From an uncultured Faecalibacterium sp. (GTDB lineage Bacteria > Bacillota > Clostridia > Oscillospirales > Ruminococcaceae): 35,554 nt of DNA. Of the stretch, positions 14,804 to 24,094 are shown in pieces; within the stretch, counting starts at the first letter, position 1, and every line of letters begins with the position of its first letter. The DNA is taken from NCBI GenBank assembly GCA_934501115.1, contig CAKSTO010000023.1, positions 1 to 35,554 on the forward strand, written 5' to 3'. The translations under genes and the position numbers were made by a program. Under the pieces are notes generated by a model, which saw only the letters and a program-made list of their open reading frames with translations, was not told where the DNA came from and made no database searches.

Positions 14804-15355
14804 GTGCGCAGGCCGTTGACGACTTTGGAATTCAGCGCGATGGTGCAGGATCATCAGGCTCTTGTGTACACGGTCTGCCATCAGCTGGTGCCGGACGTGC
14901 AGGAAGCGCAGGATCTGACACAGGAGACCTTTCTGGCGGCGTGGCGCGCCATCGACCGCTGCCCGCCCGGGCACGAAAAGCAGTGGCTGGCACGCATCGC
15001 GGCCAACAAGGCAAAGGATCATCTGCGCAGTGCGTGGGTGCGCCGGGTCAACACCCCGGGCGATGATGTGCTGGCGCTGGAGGGAGCCCCGCCGGGCTGC
15101 CAGCCGGAACAGCAGGTGCTGGAGATGCTGGGGGAAGAAGAGCTGACCCGCATGATCCTTGCCCTGCGGGAGCCTTACAAAACGCCCTGCCGTCTGGTGC
15201 TGCTGGAGCAGCACACCATGGCCGAGGCGGCGCAGCTGTGCCGCCGCCCGCCCAAGACGGTGGAGGCGCAGCTCTACCGGGCAAAAAAGATGCTGGCACA
15301 GCAGATCCTGCAGCGGGAAAATGATGGAAAGGAGTGTGCACATGGAACTGTTTGA
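14804..15355 (+). CDS. ECF-type RNA polymerase sigma factor
   Basis: About 180 residues with region 2 (VQDHQALVYTVCHQL...DLTQETFLAAWRAI) and region 4 (MAEAAQLCRRPPKTVEAQLYRAKKML) and no other sigma regions. It directs RNA polymerase to promoters of an envelope or stress regulon. The start is uncertain: GTG at 14804 overlaps the Shine-Dalgarno GGAGG (14799-14803), while an in-frame TTG at 14816 has a 12-base spacing and may be the true start. The 3' end overlaps the anti-sigma gene by 14 bases, typical of sigma/anti-sigma pairs. No promoter of its own could be made out. Confidence 0.9.
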   Translation: MRRPLTTLEFSAMVQDHQALVYTVCHQLVPDVQEAQDLTQETFLAAWRAIDRCPPGHEKQWLARIAANKAKDHLRSAWVRRVNTPGDDVLALEGAPPGCQPEQQVLEMLGEEELTRMILALREPYKTPCRLVLLEQHTMAEAAQLCRRPPKTVEAQLYRAKKMLAQQILQRENDGKECAHGTV

Positions 15356-15902
15356 TGAAAACGGCTGCCTGACCGACGAGGGGCTGCAGACACTGACCAA
15401 GGGGCAGCTGGATGAGACGGGGCGGCTGGAGGCGGCAGAGCATCTTTCGTACTGCGACAGATGCATGGATCGCTACACGGCACTGCTGACCGCAGACGTG
15501 CTGGAAACGCCGCCCCGCTCCGCCCACAAGGCCGTGATGGCCACCATCTGGGTGCGGCTGATGCAGAACACATGGGGGCGTGCAGCGGTGGCAGCGGTGG
15601 CGGCTGTGCTGGCGCTGACCATGTGGCGCTCCGGCATGGTCGGGCAGCTGCTGGGCTTCCGGCAGCAGCTGCACAGCTGGGTGCCGGAAACCGGCCAGAG
15701 CCAGACGCAGGAGCCGGAGCAGCTGGGCAGGCCGGTGCAGGATGAGCGCAAGCCGGTGCGGCAGGAGCCGCTGGGGCAGCCCATCGAGGACGCCGAACCG
15801 CAGACCCGGCTCGGCTTTGCCGAGGCTCTCAACGACCTGCTGTTCGGCAGGCCGGACGCTCCGAAACGAAATGACCAAACGAAAAGAGGGAATCGATCAT
15901 GA
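15342..15902 (+). CDS. Zinc-containing membrane anti-sigma factor
   Basis: 186 residues. The N-terminal cytoplasmic part has HLSYCDRC (HxxxCxxC), the zinc-binding signature of ZAS anti-sigma domains. One membrane segment follows at about residues 83-100 (WGRAAVAAVAAVLALTM), then a Gln/Pro/Glu-rich outer part. It would hold the ECF sigma at the membrane until a signal arrives. The ATG at 15342 has GGAAAGGAG upstream, and the gene overlaps the sigma gene by 14 bases and the next gene by 4. The external domain has no recognised sensor fold. Confidence 0.88.
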   Translation: MELFDENGCLTDEGLQTLTKGQLDETGRLEAAEHLSYCDRCMDRYTALLTADVLETPPRSAHKAVMATIWVRLMQNTWGRAAVAAVAAVLALTMWRSGMVGQLLGFRQQLHSWVPETGQSQTQEPEQLGRPVQDERKPVRQEPLGQPIEDAEPQTRLGFAEALNDLLFGRPDAPKRNDQTKRGNRS

Positions 15903-16588
15903 TGAAAAACGGGATTCTGACCTTTATCTTTGCCTTCTGCCCGGGCGCAGGCCAGATGTATCAGGGCTATATGAAGCGCGGCCTTTCGCTGATCACGATG
16001 TTCTGCCTGTTCATTGCGATCGGCGTATCTACGCTGCAAGTGCTGACCATCGGCTGCATCATCGTGTGGATGTACAGCTTTTTTGACACCTTCAACCTCC
16101 GCGCACAGATCGGCGCAGGCACTGCTCCGGAGGACGATTATCTGGTTCACATCAACTGGAAGGATCGGCGGATGCAGGAGTTCATGATGGACAGCCACAA
16201 GCTGCTGGGCTGGGGCTTTATCGCGCTGGGCGCGCTGGTGGCCTACCAGAACATCCTCATGAACACGCTGGGCGATCTCGTGTGGCGCTGGGGCAAAGAG
16301 AACCCCTTCTTCCGCGCGCTTTATCTGGTGATGGAGCAGCTGCCCGAGATCGTGGTCTGCGTGGCACTGATCGTCTGCGGCGTGTGGCTGGTGCGCGGCC
16401 CCAAGGGCAGAAAGCAGAAAAAGCAGCCTGACCCGGAGGAGGAATTTCAGGAGTACGTGGCAGCCGACGACGGCGCAGACCCGGAGCGGAAGCATGGCTT
16501 TGCCGTGCCGAAGCTGGCCAGCCTGCTGAGCAGGCCTGTGACCCCGGAAGACGACACGGAGGACGGCAGCGATGGACGAGAAGAATGA
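15899..16588 (+). CDS. Multi-spanning membrane protein in the sigma operon, unknown function
   Basis: 229 residues with an N-terminal TM2-like opening (ILTFIFAFCPGAGQMYQGYMKRG, a G-x-G-x-x-Y-x-G turn) and about four hydrophobic segments, then a charged C-terminal tail of 60 residues. TM2-type proteins are small membrane proteins without enzymatic motif. It overlaps the anti-sigma gene by 4 bases and the following gene by 17, so all four genes are translated from one message. A role in sensing or feedback to the anti-sigma is inference from context. Confidence 0.75.
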   Translation: MMKNGILTFIFAFCPGAGQMYQGYMKRGLSLITMFCLFIAIGVSTLQVLTIGCIIVWMYSFFDTFNLRAQIGAGTAPEDDYLVHINWKDRRMQEFMMDSHKLLGWGFIALGALVAYQNILMNTLGDLVWRWGKENPFFRALYLVMEQLPEIVVCVALIVCGVWLVRGPKGRKQKKQPDPEEEFQEYVAADDGADPERKHGFAVPKLASLLSRPVTPEDDTEDGSDGREE

Positions 16589-17390
16589 GACCGGCTTTGC
16601 CCCGGAAACGCCCGGGACGCAGCCGCCTGCGCCGGAGAAAAAGCCGCCTCTGCGCCGGGTGGGCAGCATCACGCTGGGGGCGTGCCTGATCGCAGCGGGG
16701 GTGTTCTTCCTGTGCTATCACTTCGTGCCGGGCTTTGACTGGCAGCTGGCGCTGAAGATCGCCCCGGCGGCAGGGCTGATCCTGCTGGGCGGTGAGGTGC
16801 TGTTCTTTTCCGCCCGCCCGGGGCGCTGGAAGTACGATTTCTGGTCGGTGCTCGTATGCCTTGTGCTCATGGCCGGGTGCTTTGGCCTTTCGCTGCTGCC
16901 GGTGGCGTGGGATGAACTCGGCCCGGAGCGGAATCAGGCAAGCATGAAGCTCAGCCAGCAGTACACCGCCGATGCCTATGCGCAGATCCGGAAATCTGAC
17001 CCGGATGCCCCGGTAAAGGACATCAGCGGGAACGTGTATCTCTACACCGGCGCTGTGAAAACGCTGGAAGAGCTGAACAGCGGAAACGGCTATTTGAGTT
17101 TGCACGTGGAGCTGTCCGGCAGTTACGGCAGTGCAGAGCAGTTTGCACAGGCCTGCCGCAGCATGACGGATGCGGTGCAGCAGTGCCGCCCGCAGCCTGA
17201 TACGCTGATCTTTGCATGGTCGCCGGACAACGACCCGGAAGAGAGCCTTGGCACGGGAACACTGCAGCAGGTGGAGCAGTACACGCTGGAGCTGGCGGGC
17301 ATCGCGCAATTGGACTGGGATGCTGACCAGATGGCAAAGCAGACCGAGGTGCAGTACCTGCTGGATGAGGAAAACACGGAGGCCGGCTGA
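16572..17390 (+). CDS. Membrane protein with a soluble C-terminal half, unknown function
   Basis: 272 residues. A Pro-rich N-terminus of 30 residues is followed by three hydrophobic segments (about residues 35-53, 58-78 and 95-115), then a 150-residue soluble domain, predicted outside, with several aromatic residues. No known domain is recognised. Last gene of the sigma operon, overlapping its predecessor by 17 bases. It may be the sensor or an output protein of the sigma system. Confidence 0.75.
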   Translation: MDEKNETGFAPETPGTQPPAPEKKPPLRRVGSITLGACLIAAGVFFLCYHFVPGFDWQLALKIAPAAGLILLGGEVLFFSARPGRWKYDFWSVLVCLVLMAGCFGLSLLPVAWDELGPERNQASMKLSQQYTADAYAQIRKSDPDAPVKDISGNVYLYTGAVKTLEELNSGNGYLSLHVELSGSYGSAEQFAQACRSMTDAVQQCRPQPDTLIFAWSPDNDPEESLGTGTLQQVEQYTLELAGIAQLDWDADQMAKQTEVQYLLDEENTEAG

Positions 17391-17485
17391 GGCCGGAAGA
17401 GGATATCCGGGGGTTCCACGGCAGGCAGACACGATTGTTTGCAAATTGTTCAAAAACCCCACAAAGAAATGCCACGATTGTCTGG

Positions 17486-17740
17486 TAGGATAAGGGTGCA
17501 GTCAGGGAGATGCAGACAACACCTCCCCAAAGCCAACAGAGGCTTTCACCTGCGGGGGTCGGTGCAGCAAGCATGGCCCAGCAGGTACTTGATGAAAACA
17601 CTGTCCCCCGTCCCATGCCAGGCAATCGCCCGGGCGGTGGGCAGACTACCAAATCCCTCCTGATCCACCGCAAAGTTCGGGAGTTCCAATACAGCAGCCA
17701 GCACCGCTTTATCCTCCTTTCCACGGTGCTGGCTGCTTTT
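17486..17740 (+). ncRNA. Structured RNA candidate, 6S-like rod ending in an intrinsic terminator
   Basis: The gap 17391-17837 has no convincing reading frame but strong secondary structure. A closing stem pairs GGATAA and GGTGC (17488-17499) with GCACC and TTATCC (17701-17714). Inside are a local hairpin AAAGCC/GGCTTT (17529-17546) and a long stem pairing GGGGGTCGGTG (17554-17564) with CACTGTCCCCC (17599-17609). The terminator AGCAGCCAGCACCG/CGGTGCTGGCTGCT (17693-17706, 17724-17737) plus TTTTGTTTTT ends it. The closing stem and terminator share bases 17701-17706, so they exclude each other. No plus-strand gene follows, so a riboswitch is unlikely; a long rod with a bubble fits 6S RNA, but I cannot verify this. 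The 5' end is uncertain: an extended -10 TGGTAGGAT lies at 17483-17491. Confidence 0.4.
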
Positions 17741-17769
17741 GTTTTTGAAAAAATAATTTTGAGCAGAGC

Positions 17770-17804
17770 AAAAGCCGGACGGTATGTAAAACTGTCCGGC
17801 TTTT
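17770..17804 (-). terminator. Terminator after the PAP2 gene
   Basis: AAAAGCCGGAC (17770-17780) pairs with GTCCGGCTTTT (17794-17804). It is symmetrical in A- and U-runs, so it can serve both strands; it lies 33 bases beyond the PAP2 stop. Confidence 0.8.
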
Positions 17805-17837
17805 CGTTTGGCAAGGATGCTATGATTACGCTTTTTG

Positions 17838-18386
17838 CTATACGCTTCGTTTTATTTCTGCACGTTTCGCCAATTTGTCACTGATCTTGTCTGCTATCCG
17901 CGAGCCGAGCCACCCGGCGGCAAGACCCAGTGCGATGCCGCCCAGAATATCGGTGGGGAAGTGGACATACAGATACATCCGCGTGAACCCGATGAAGGCC
18001 GCCAGAAGCAGAGCGGGGACGCCCAGCTTCCGGTTCTGCATCCACAGGGCAAAGGCGGCGGCAAAGCCGGAGGCCGTGTGCCCGGAAGGGAACGACCAGC
18101 CGTGCGGCCGGGCAACAAGGGTGAGCATTTCAGACTGGATATCGCAGGGGCGCGGACGGGCAAACAGCGGCTTTAACAGAAAATGCCCGGAGATCATGTA
18201 CAGGCAAAGGGCGACCCCCATGGCAAGCCCGGCTTTGCGGGTGCGCCGGAAGGCCAGCAGCACCGCCGTAAATGCGATCCAGATCTCGCCGTGGGCACCT
18301 GCAGCGTCACAGAACACCACCAGCGCGTCCAGCGCCGGGCAGCGCAGCGTCTGCAGGGCGTCCAGAATGGTAAATTCAAAGGGCAT
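17838..18386 (-). CDS. PAP2-family membrane phosphatase
   Basis: 182 residues with about five membrane segments. The three phosphatase motifs are present: KPLFARPRP (KxxxxxxRP), PSGHT near residue 100, and RMYLYVHFPTD (R-x5-H-x3-D) near residue 140. Such proteins remove phosphates from lipid phosphates, for example undecaprenyl pyrophosphate recycling or phosphatidic acid hydrolysis, at the outer face of the membrane. It is a single gene flanked by the structured RNA and the sugar kinase. The exact lipid substrate is not shown by sequence. Confidence 0.9.
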   Translation of the reverse strand: MPFEFTILDALQTLRCPALDALVVFCDAAGAHGEIWIAFTAVLLAFRRTRKAGLAMGVALCLYMISGHFLLKPLFARPRPCDIQSEMLTLVARPHGWSFPSGHTASGFAAAFALWMQNRKLGVPALLLAAFIGFTRMYLYVHFPTDILGGIALGLAAGWLGSRIADKISDKLAKRAEIKRSV

Positions 18387-18580
18387 CGTATTGGCCTCCC
18401 GGTTTGTTTTCTGCTTTTATGGTAACACAGCAGGCGGCGCAGAACACGAACGGAACTTGTACAAAGAATGAATAAATATTAAACTGGAGCAGAAAACTGC
18501 GAAAATTGCCCCTCAAAATGGAATATACGCTGCAAATAATACGAAGAGGAACCGAAACAGCAGTCTTGCAGCCGGGCGGC

Positions 18581-19540
18581 TCACGGCATTTCGGCTAAGG
18601 AGGGGTAGCTGTCGATGGCACCGTTCTTCTGCACGCTGATGCCGCAGAAGCTGTTGGAGAAGGCGAGGTACTGGTTCAATCTGGTTTTGCTCAGTCTGGG
18701 CAGCTTGTCCAGTGTCACGCCGTCGCGGCTGAGCTGCCACAAAAACGAGCCGATGAAGCCGTCGCCTGCGCCGGTGGTGTCGATGGCCTTGACCTTCTGG
18801 CAGGAGGCAAAGGCGTGAGCGGTGCGGGTGTAGGCATAAGCGCCTCTACTGCCGCAGGTGTAGAGCACCAGCTGCACATCCCCCGCGAACAGCTGCGGCA
18901 GGGCGGCTTCTATGTCTGCCGTGCCGGTGAGAAACTCCAGCTCTTCGTCTGAGATCTTCAGGATATTGGACAGCGGCAGAAACTGCAGCACAGTCTGGCG
19001 CAGCATCCCGCGGTCAGGCCAGAGCGGGAAGCGCAGGTTCGGGTCAAAGCTGACGATGACCCCGGCCTCCCGTGCGGCGGTGATGGCTGCGAGGTGGGCG
19101 TAACGCATGGGGCTGTCCACCAGCGAAACGCTGCAGTAATGCAGGGCAAAGGCATCCTCGAACCATGCGGGGTCGATCTGCTCCGGAGAATAAAGCAGGT
19201 CGGCCGATGGCTTGCGGTAGAAGCTGAAGGTGCGGCTGCCGTCCTCTTCCAGACTGACAAAAGCCAGCGCCGTGCTGGCCTGATCGGTAAAGGCAAGGTG
19301 CGAGAGGTCGATGCCGCATCCCGCCAGCTCCCGGGCAATCTTGTGGCCGAAGGGGTCGTCGCCCAGCTGGCTCAAAAAGACACTTTTGCCGCCGAGTTTT
19401 GCGAAGGCCGCGCAGACATTGGCGGGTGCGCCGCCGGTGCGCGGGCAGAAAGAAGGCACTTCGTCAAAGGCACACCCTGCCTTGGACGGGATCATATCAA
19501 TGAGTGCTTCGCCGATGGAAAAGAGCGTGCTGCCGGACAT
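18581..19540 (-). CDS. PfkB-family sugar kinase, probably fructokinase
   Basis: 319 residues. It has the N-terminal PfkB motif (GGAPANVCAAFAKLGG, residues about 36-51) and the C-terminal catalytic motif DTTGAGDGF (about residue 255) with the base Asp. The opening FSIGEALIDMIP and RTGGAPANVA-type sequence is characteristic of ScrK-like fructokinases. It phosphorylates a sugar with ATP. It is divergent from a MATE exporter and not in a sugar operon, so substrate is assigned by family only. GGAGG precedes the ATG at 19540. Confidence 0.88.
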   Translation of the reverse strand: MSGSTLFSIGEALIDMIPSKAGCAFDEVPSFCPRTGGAPANVCAAFAKLGGKSVFLSQLGDDPFGHKIARELAGCGIDLSHLAFTDQASTALAFVSLEEDGSRTFSFYRKPSADLLYSPEQIDPAWFEDAFALHYCSVSLVDSPMRYAHLAAITAAREAGVIVSFDPNLRFPLWPDRGMLRQTVLQFLPLSNILKISDEELEFLTGTADIEAALPQLFAGDVQLVLYTCGSRGAYAYTRTAHAFASCQKVKAIDTTGAGDGFIGSFLWQLSRDGVTLDKLPRLSKTRLNQYLAFSNSFCGISVQKNGAIDSYPSLAEMP

Positions 19541-19709
19541 CGTGGACCTCCAGAAATAAGAGAAATCAATAGCTGCTGCCGCAGAGGACAGGGATGTTTT
19601 AGAGCAGGTGCGGCTTTTTCAGTATACACCAGCTCTGTGCCCCGCGCAATGGTGAGGGCAAAGTCTCCGAAGGGCGCGGCGATTTTGCACGGAACAGGGT
19701 GCTTTTGTG

Positions 19710-19738
19710 TTGACTTGCATTTTTGGGTGTGTTAGAAT
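19710..19738 (+). promoter_or_regulatory. Promoter of the MATE gene
   Basis: TTGACT (19710-19715), 17 bases, TAGAAT (19733-19738). Start near 19745, about 30 bases before the start codon. Confidence 0.65.
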
Positions 19739-19775
19739 ATGCCGGTGTGTAAGAATCCCGTGAAAGGATACGTTG

Positions 19776-21074
19776 ATGAATCTGACAAAACAGTTCTTTC
19801 GGTATGTATCGCAGAATATTCTCGGTCTGCTGGGCACCTCCTGCTATATTCTGGCAGATACCTATTTCATTTCGCAGGCGGCAGGCACCGACGGCGTTAC
19901 GCTGCTCAACCTCTGCCTGCCGGTCTACAACTTCATCTTTGCCATCGGCTCAATGGTCGGCCTTGGTGCGGCTACCCGCTACGCCATCCTCAAAGCGCAG
20001 GGAGACGAGCGGTGCCGGCGCTATTTTTCCAATGCCATTTTCTGCGCCTGCATCCTCAGCGTGCCGTTTTTGCTGGTGGGCATTTTCCTGCCCGGAGGGC
20101 TGCTGCGGCTGATGGGCGGCGACGCCGGAATCGTGGCGCTTGGCATCCCGTATGCCCGCATCTTCCTGATGTTCACGCCCTTTTTTATGTGCAATTATAT
20201 CGTGTCGTCCTTTGTGCGCAACGACGGCGACCCGTCCCTTGCCATGGTGGCGACCCTGAGCAGCAGCCTGTTCAATGTGGTGTTCGACTACATCTTTATG
20301 TTCCCCATGGGTCTGGGGCTGGCCGGTGCCGCGCTGGCGACCGCCGTGTCGCCCATCATCAGCATCGCCATCTGCAGCCGTCATTTTCGTCGGAAAGGAA
20401 ACGGCGTGGCGTTTGTGCGCTGCATGCCATCGGTAAAGCTGCTGGTGCAGAGCTGCCAGCTGGGCATCTCCGGCTTTGTGGGCGAGATGAGCTCCGGCGT
20501 CACGACCACGGTGTTCAACTTCCTGCTGCTGGGGCTGGCGGGCAATGTGGCTGTGGCGGCCTACGGTGTCGTAGCAAACTTTGCACTGGTGGCAACAGCG
20601 ATCTTCAATGGCGTGGCGCAGGGCGCACAGCCGCTGGTGAGCAGCTGCTATGGCAGAAATGACAGAGCCGGAGCGAAAAAGCTGCTCCTCCTCAGCAGCT
20701 GCACGGCGCTGGTGCTGGCGGCGGTGCTGTACAGCGTGGTCTTTGGTGCCACCGATGCACTGGTGGGCGTGTTCAACAGTGAGAACTCGGCACAGATGGC
20801 TGCGTTCGCCCACACGGGGATGCGGCTGTACTTTATCGGTTATTTCTTTGCCGGGTTCAACATCGCGGCGTCGGGCTATCTGAGCGCGACCAACCGCCCG
20901 GCAGAGGCTTCCATCACCTCCATCTGCCGCGGCATGGCAGCCATTGTGGCCTGTTCGCTGGTGATGAGCCGCCTGTTCGGCATAAACGGCGTGTGGGCAG
21001 CCTTCCCGATGTCGGAGCTGCTCACGGCTCTGCTGACGCTGTTTCTGCTGTGCCGCAGAAAGCATCAGATATAA
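19776..21074 (+). CDS. MATE-family efflux transporter
   Basis: 432 residues, twelve hydrophobic segments in two similar halves, length normal for MATE proteins, which export organic cations or drugs in exchange for Na+ or H+. Recognisable pieces are FFRYVSQNILGLLGTSCYILADTYFIS at the start and the repeat in the second half beginning about residue 220 (QLGISGFVGEMSSG). The start at 19776 is preferred over TTG at 19773; GAAAGGATA precedes it. The gene converges on an AraC regulator and overlaps its end by 10 bases, which hints that the regulator is its controller, but this is not proven. Confidence 0.9.
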   Translation: MNLTKQFFRYVSQNILGLLGTSCYILADTYFISQAAGTDGVTLLNLCLPVYNFIFAIGSMVGLGAATRYAILKAQGDERCRRYFSNAIFCACILSVPFLLVGIFLPGGLLRLMGGDAGIVALGIPYARIFLMFTPFFMCNYIVSSFVRNDGDPSLAMVATLSSSLFNVVFDYIFMFPMGLGLAGAALATAVSPIISIAICSRHFRRKGNGVAFVRCMPSVKLLVQSCQLGISGFVGEMSSGVTTTVFNFLLLGLAGNVAVAAYGVVANFALVATAIFNGVAQGAQPLVSSCYGRNDRAGAKKLLLLSSCTALVLAAVLYSVVFGATDALVGVFNSENSAQMAAFAHTGMRLYFIGYFFAGFNIAASGYLSATNRPAEASITSICRGMAAIVACSLVMSRLFGINGVWAAFPMSELLTALLTLFLLCRRKHQI

Positions 21075-21910
21075 AGCTCCTGCTCGCGCTGGGATTCTTC
21101 CGGGGAAAGCCCGGACTGCGCGGCATGACCGGCCATCGCCCGCCACTGTGCGGGGGACTGGCCGGTTTCTTTTTTGAACACACGGCACAGGTAGTTGGCA
21201 CCGGAAAATCCGCACAGGCTGGCGACGACATCCAGCGTGTATTCGCGGTGGAGCAGCAGCCGCTGCGCGGCTTCGATGCGCACGGTGGTCAGGTATCTGC
21301 CCGGCGGGATACCGATGGCGGCGGTGAAGGTGCGCACCAGATGGCTCTTGGACACACCCAGACGCTCGCTGAGCTCTTCCACGCCGTAAAGTCCGGCATA
21401 ATTGGCGCGGATATCCTCGATGGCGGCCTGCACCAGCGGCGGCAGAGCGGGGGCGGCGCTGTCGGCGTCGGCAAGCTCACACAGGAGGGCGTAGGCCAGC
21501 TGGCTGCGGGCGCGGCTGTGAGAGGAGCTTTCCTCGGCGATCCTGTCCATCAGCTCGGCAGCGGCGGGGCAGGAGCTGCCTTTTGCCAGAAACGGCAGCT
21601 CCCGCAGCCCGGTGAGAAACTGCGAAGCGGCCTGCCCGGTGAGCTGGATGCAGAGCAGGTGACAGGCGTCTTCCGGCGTGAGAGCCAGCGGGGCACGGCT
21701 CAGGATCAGGTGCCCGGCAGGCACCGACTGCGGCGGCAGGACCAGCGCCGCCCCCACCGGCGAAGGCCCGGCTCCGGGGACGGAGGCGGTGCATTTGCCG
21801 CTGGAAACAAGGCAGACCCACAGCCCATCACCCGAGAGAGTGAGGGGCGCAGAAAGCTGGATGTCCTGCACAGCGGCAGGGGAGGCAACGGTATTCCAGT
21901 CAAACAGCAA
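21065..21910 (-). CDS. AraC-family transcriptional regulator
   Basis: 281 residues with a cupin-like N-terminal sensing half and two helix-turn-helix motifs in the last 100 residues (VEELSERLGVSKSHLVRTF and LDVVASLCGFSGANYLCRVFKK). The second is the AraC signature. Start codon TTG at 21910 follows AGAGGTG by 8-9 bases. It overlaps the 3' end of the MATE gene on the opposite strand by 10 bases and lies 124 bases from the divergent ABC ATPase gene at 22035. Ligand is unknown; the sugar-transport ATPase next door is one possible target. Confidence 0.88.
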   Translation of the reverse strand: MLFDWNTVASPAAVQDIQLSAPLTLSGDGLWVCLVSSGKCTASVPGAGPSPVGAALVLPPQSVPAGHLILSRAPLALTPEDACHLLCIQLTGQAASQFLTGLRELPFLAKGSSCPAAAELMDRIAEESSSHSRARSQLAYALLCELADADSAAPALPPLVQAAIEDIRANYAGLYGVEELSERLGVSKSHLVRTFTAAIGIPPGRYLTTVRIEAAQRLLLHREYTLDVVASLCGFSGANYLCRVFKKETGQSPAQWRAMAGHAAQSGLSPEESQREQELYI

Positions 21911-22034
21911 TATCTGACACCTCTAATCAATAAAATGCTATTTTATATCACGAAATTATCTGTTAATATAGTACCAACGAAACAACGCGCCGTCAAGTGC
22001 GTGTGAGACCTGAAAAATATGGAGGCAAATGATT

Positions 22035-23150
<1,116 letters not shown>

Positions 23151-23182
23151 AATTTAGCGACGATCATTTTTGATCCTCCTAT

Positions 23183-23228
23183 CATACGAAAAACCGCCGA
23201 AGGGAAACCTTCGGCGGTTTTTCGTATG
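23183..23228. terminator. Very long perfect bidirectional terminator
   Basis: A 21-bp perfect stem (23183-23203 with 23208-23228) around the loop GAAA, containing AAAAACCGCCGAAGG and its complement with TTTTT. It separates the ABC ATPase from the converging glycosylase gene (stop at 23236). Confidence 0.9.
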
Positions 23229-23235
23229 GAAAAAA

Positions 23236-24012
23236 TCAGCGGAGTGTATCAAGGATGTAGTCCCAATTGTACCCGGCAGGCTGATTCAGCTTCATCATGC
23301 TGGGGTGGAATACAGGGTAGACGTCGATCGGTGGAAGATCGGAATCCTCAAAGGAGAGCTTGAACGGCTTTTTCAGGTTTATGAGATCCCGGTAGACGTG
23401 ATTTTCACGTCCATCCGAATACGGAAGATCATCCGGAAAAGCAACAGCAGCGTTCTGGCAGCAGCTGAGCGCGTTGAATGCCTCTTTGCCCAATGCGATA
23501 ATGACCTTTGGCTGGATGATCCGGATCAGCCTGCCCAGAAAACGGTATGCACAGATCGAATACCAGGAGGGGTTGTATTCCGTCGTGTTTCCTTTTTGAC
23601 GGTAACAGCAGGCGGTGTTCGTAAAAAAGTAATCCTTCAACGGGGCATCCGGCGCATTTTGAGGATCGGGGATATGCAGCAGAGTACGCACGTTTTTGTC
23701 GGTCGTAGAGAGGAACTGCCGGTTCTTGGTAGCCTGCCGGATGATCCGCTCCGGGAAGCCGCCTTTCTGCAGCGTTTCATCGTCCAGCAGGACGCCAAAG
23801 TCCTGACCGAGGATCATACACGAGGCCATAAGGTCACAGGCCTGAAGATTCCACGCGTTGAGATAGCCGGGGTGGTCGCTGTGGTCGAGATATTCGCCAT
23901 CCGGGCAGCCAAGCGGAAAGTACAGATGCCTGCAGATCCGGCAGTTTGAAACATCCTTCACAAGCTCATCGAATTGCTGCTGCTTTTGCTTCAGCGCTTC
24001 CTTGTTTGTCAT
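23236..24012 (-). CDS. Uracil-DNA glycosylase-like protein with probable [4Fe-4S] cluster
   Basis: 258 residues. The core pattern is that of UDG superfamily family 4: MILGQDFG near residue 65 (the G-x-D/E-x-G active-site segment), FFTNTACCYRQKGN and later QPKVIIALGKEA (the RPKVIVALG segment), and VFHPSMM (the H-P-S motif) near the C-terminus. Four cysteines in the right order (C-x2-C in SNCRICR, then TACC, then SIC) could hold an Fe-S cluster as in family 4 enzymes. The enzyme removes uracil from DNA if active. The active-site residues differ from GEAPG, so true uracil activity is uncertain. The start at 24012 follows GAGG by 8 bases; a GTG three codons upstream is less likely. Confidence 0.8.
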   Translation of the reverse strand: MTNKEALKQKQQQFDELVKDVSNCRICRHLYFPLGCPDGEYLDHSDHPGYLNAWNLQACDLMASCMILGQDFGVLLDDETLQKGGFPERIIRQATKNRQFLSTTDKNVRTLLHIPDPQNAPDAPLKDYFFTNTACCYRQKGNTTEYNPSWYSICAYRFLGRLIRIIQPKVIIALGKEAFNALSCCQNAAVAFPDDLPYSDGRENHVYRDLINLKKPFKLSFEDSDLPPIDVYPVFHPSMMKLNQPAGYNWDYILDTLR

Positions 24013-24094
24013 ACGATACACCTCATTTATTATTGTTCGATCAGTCCATGCTTTACACAGGGATCATAAATGCGATCCTCGGCGCAGGCATCGC

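Noticed and set aside
17486..17740. Interpretation of the structured region as RNase P RNA, tmRNA or SRP RNA
   Set aside because: None of the conserved core sequences of these RNAs (for example the GGAAG-type SRP loop or the tmRNA alanine acceptor ends) was found.
17510..17884. 124-codon frame across the 17.4-17.8 kb gap
   Set aside because: It runs through a terminator hairpin and into the PAP2 gene on the other strand; no Shine-Dalgarno site and no protein-like conservation pattern is visible.
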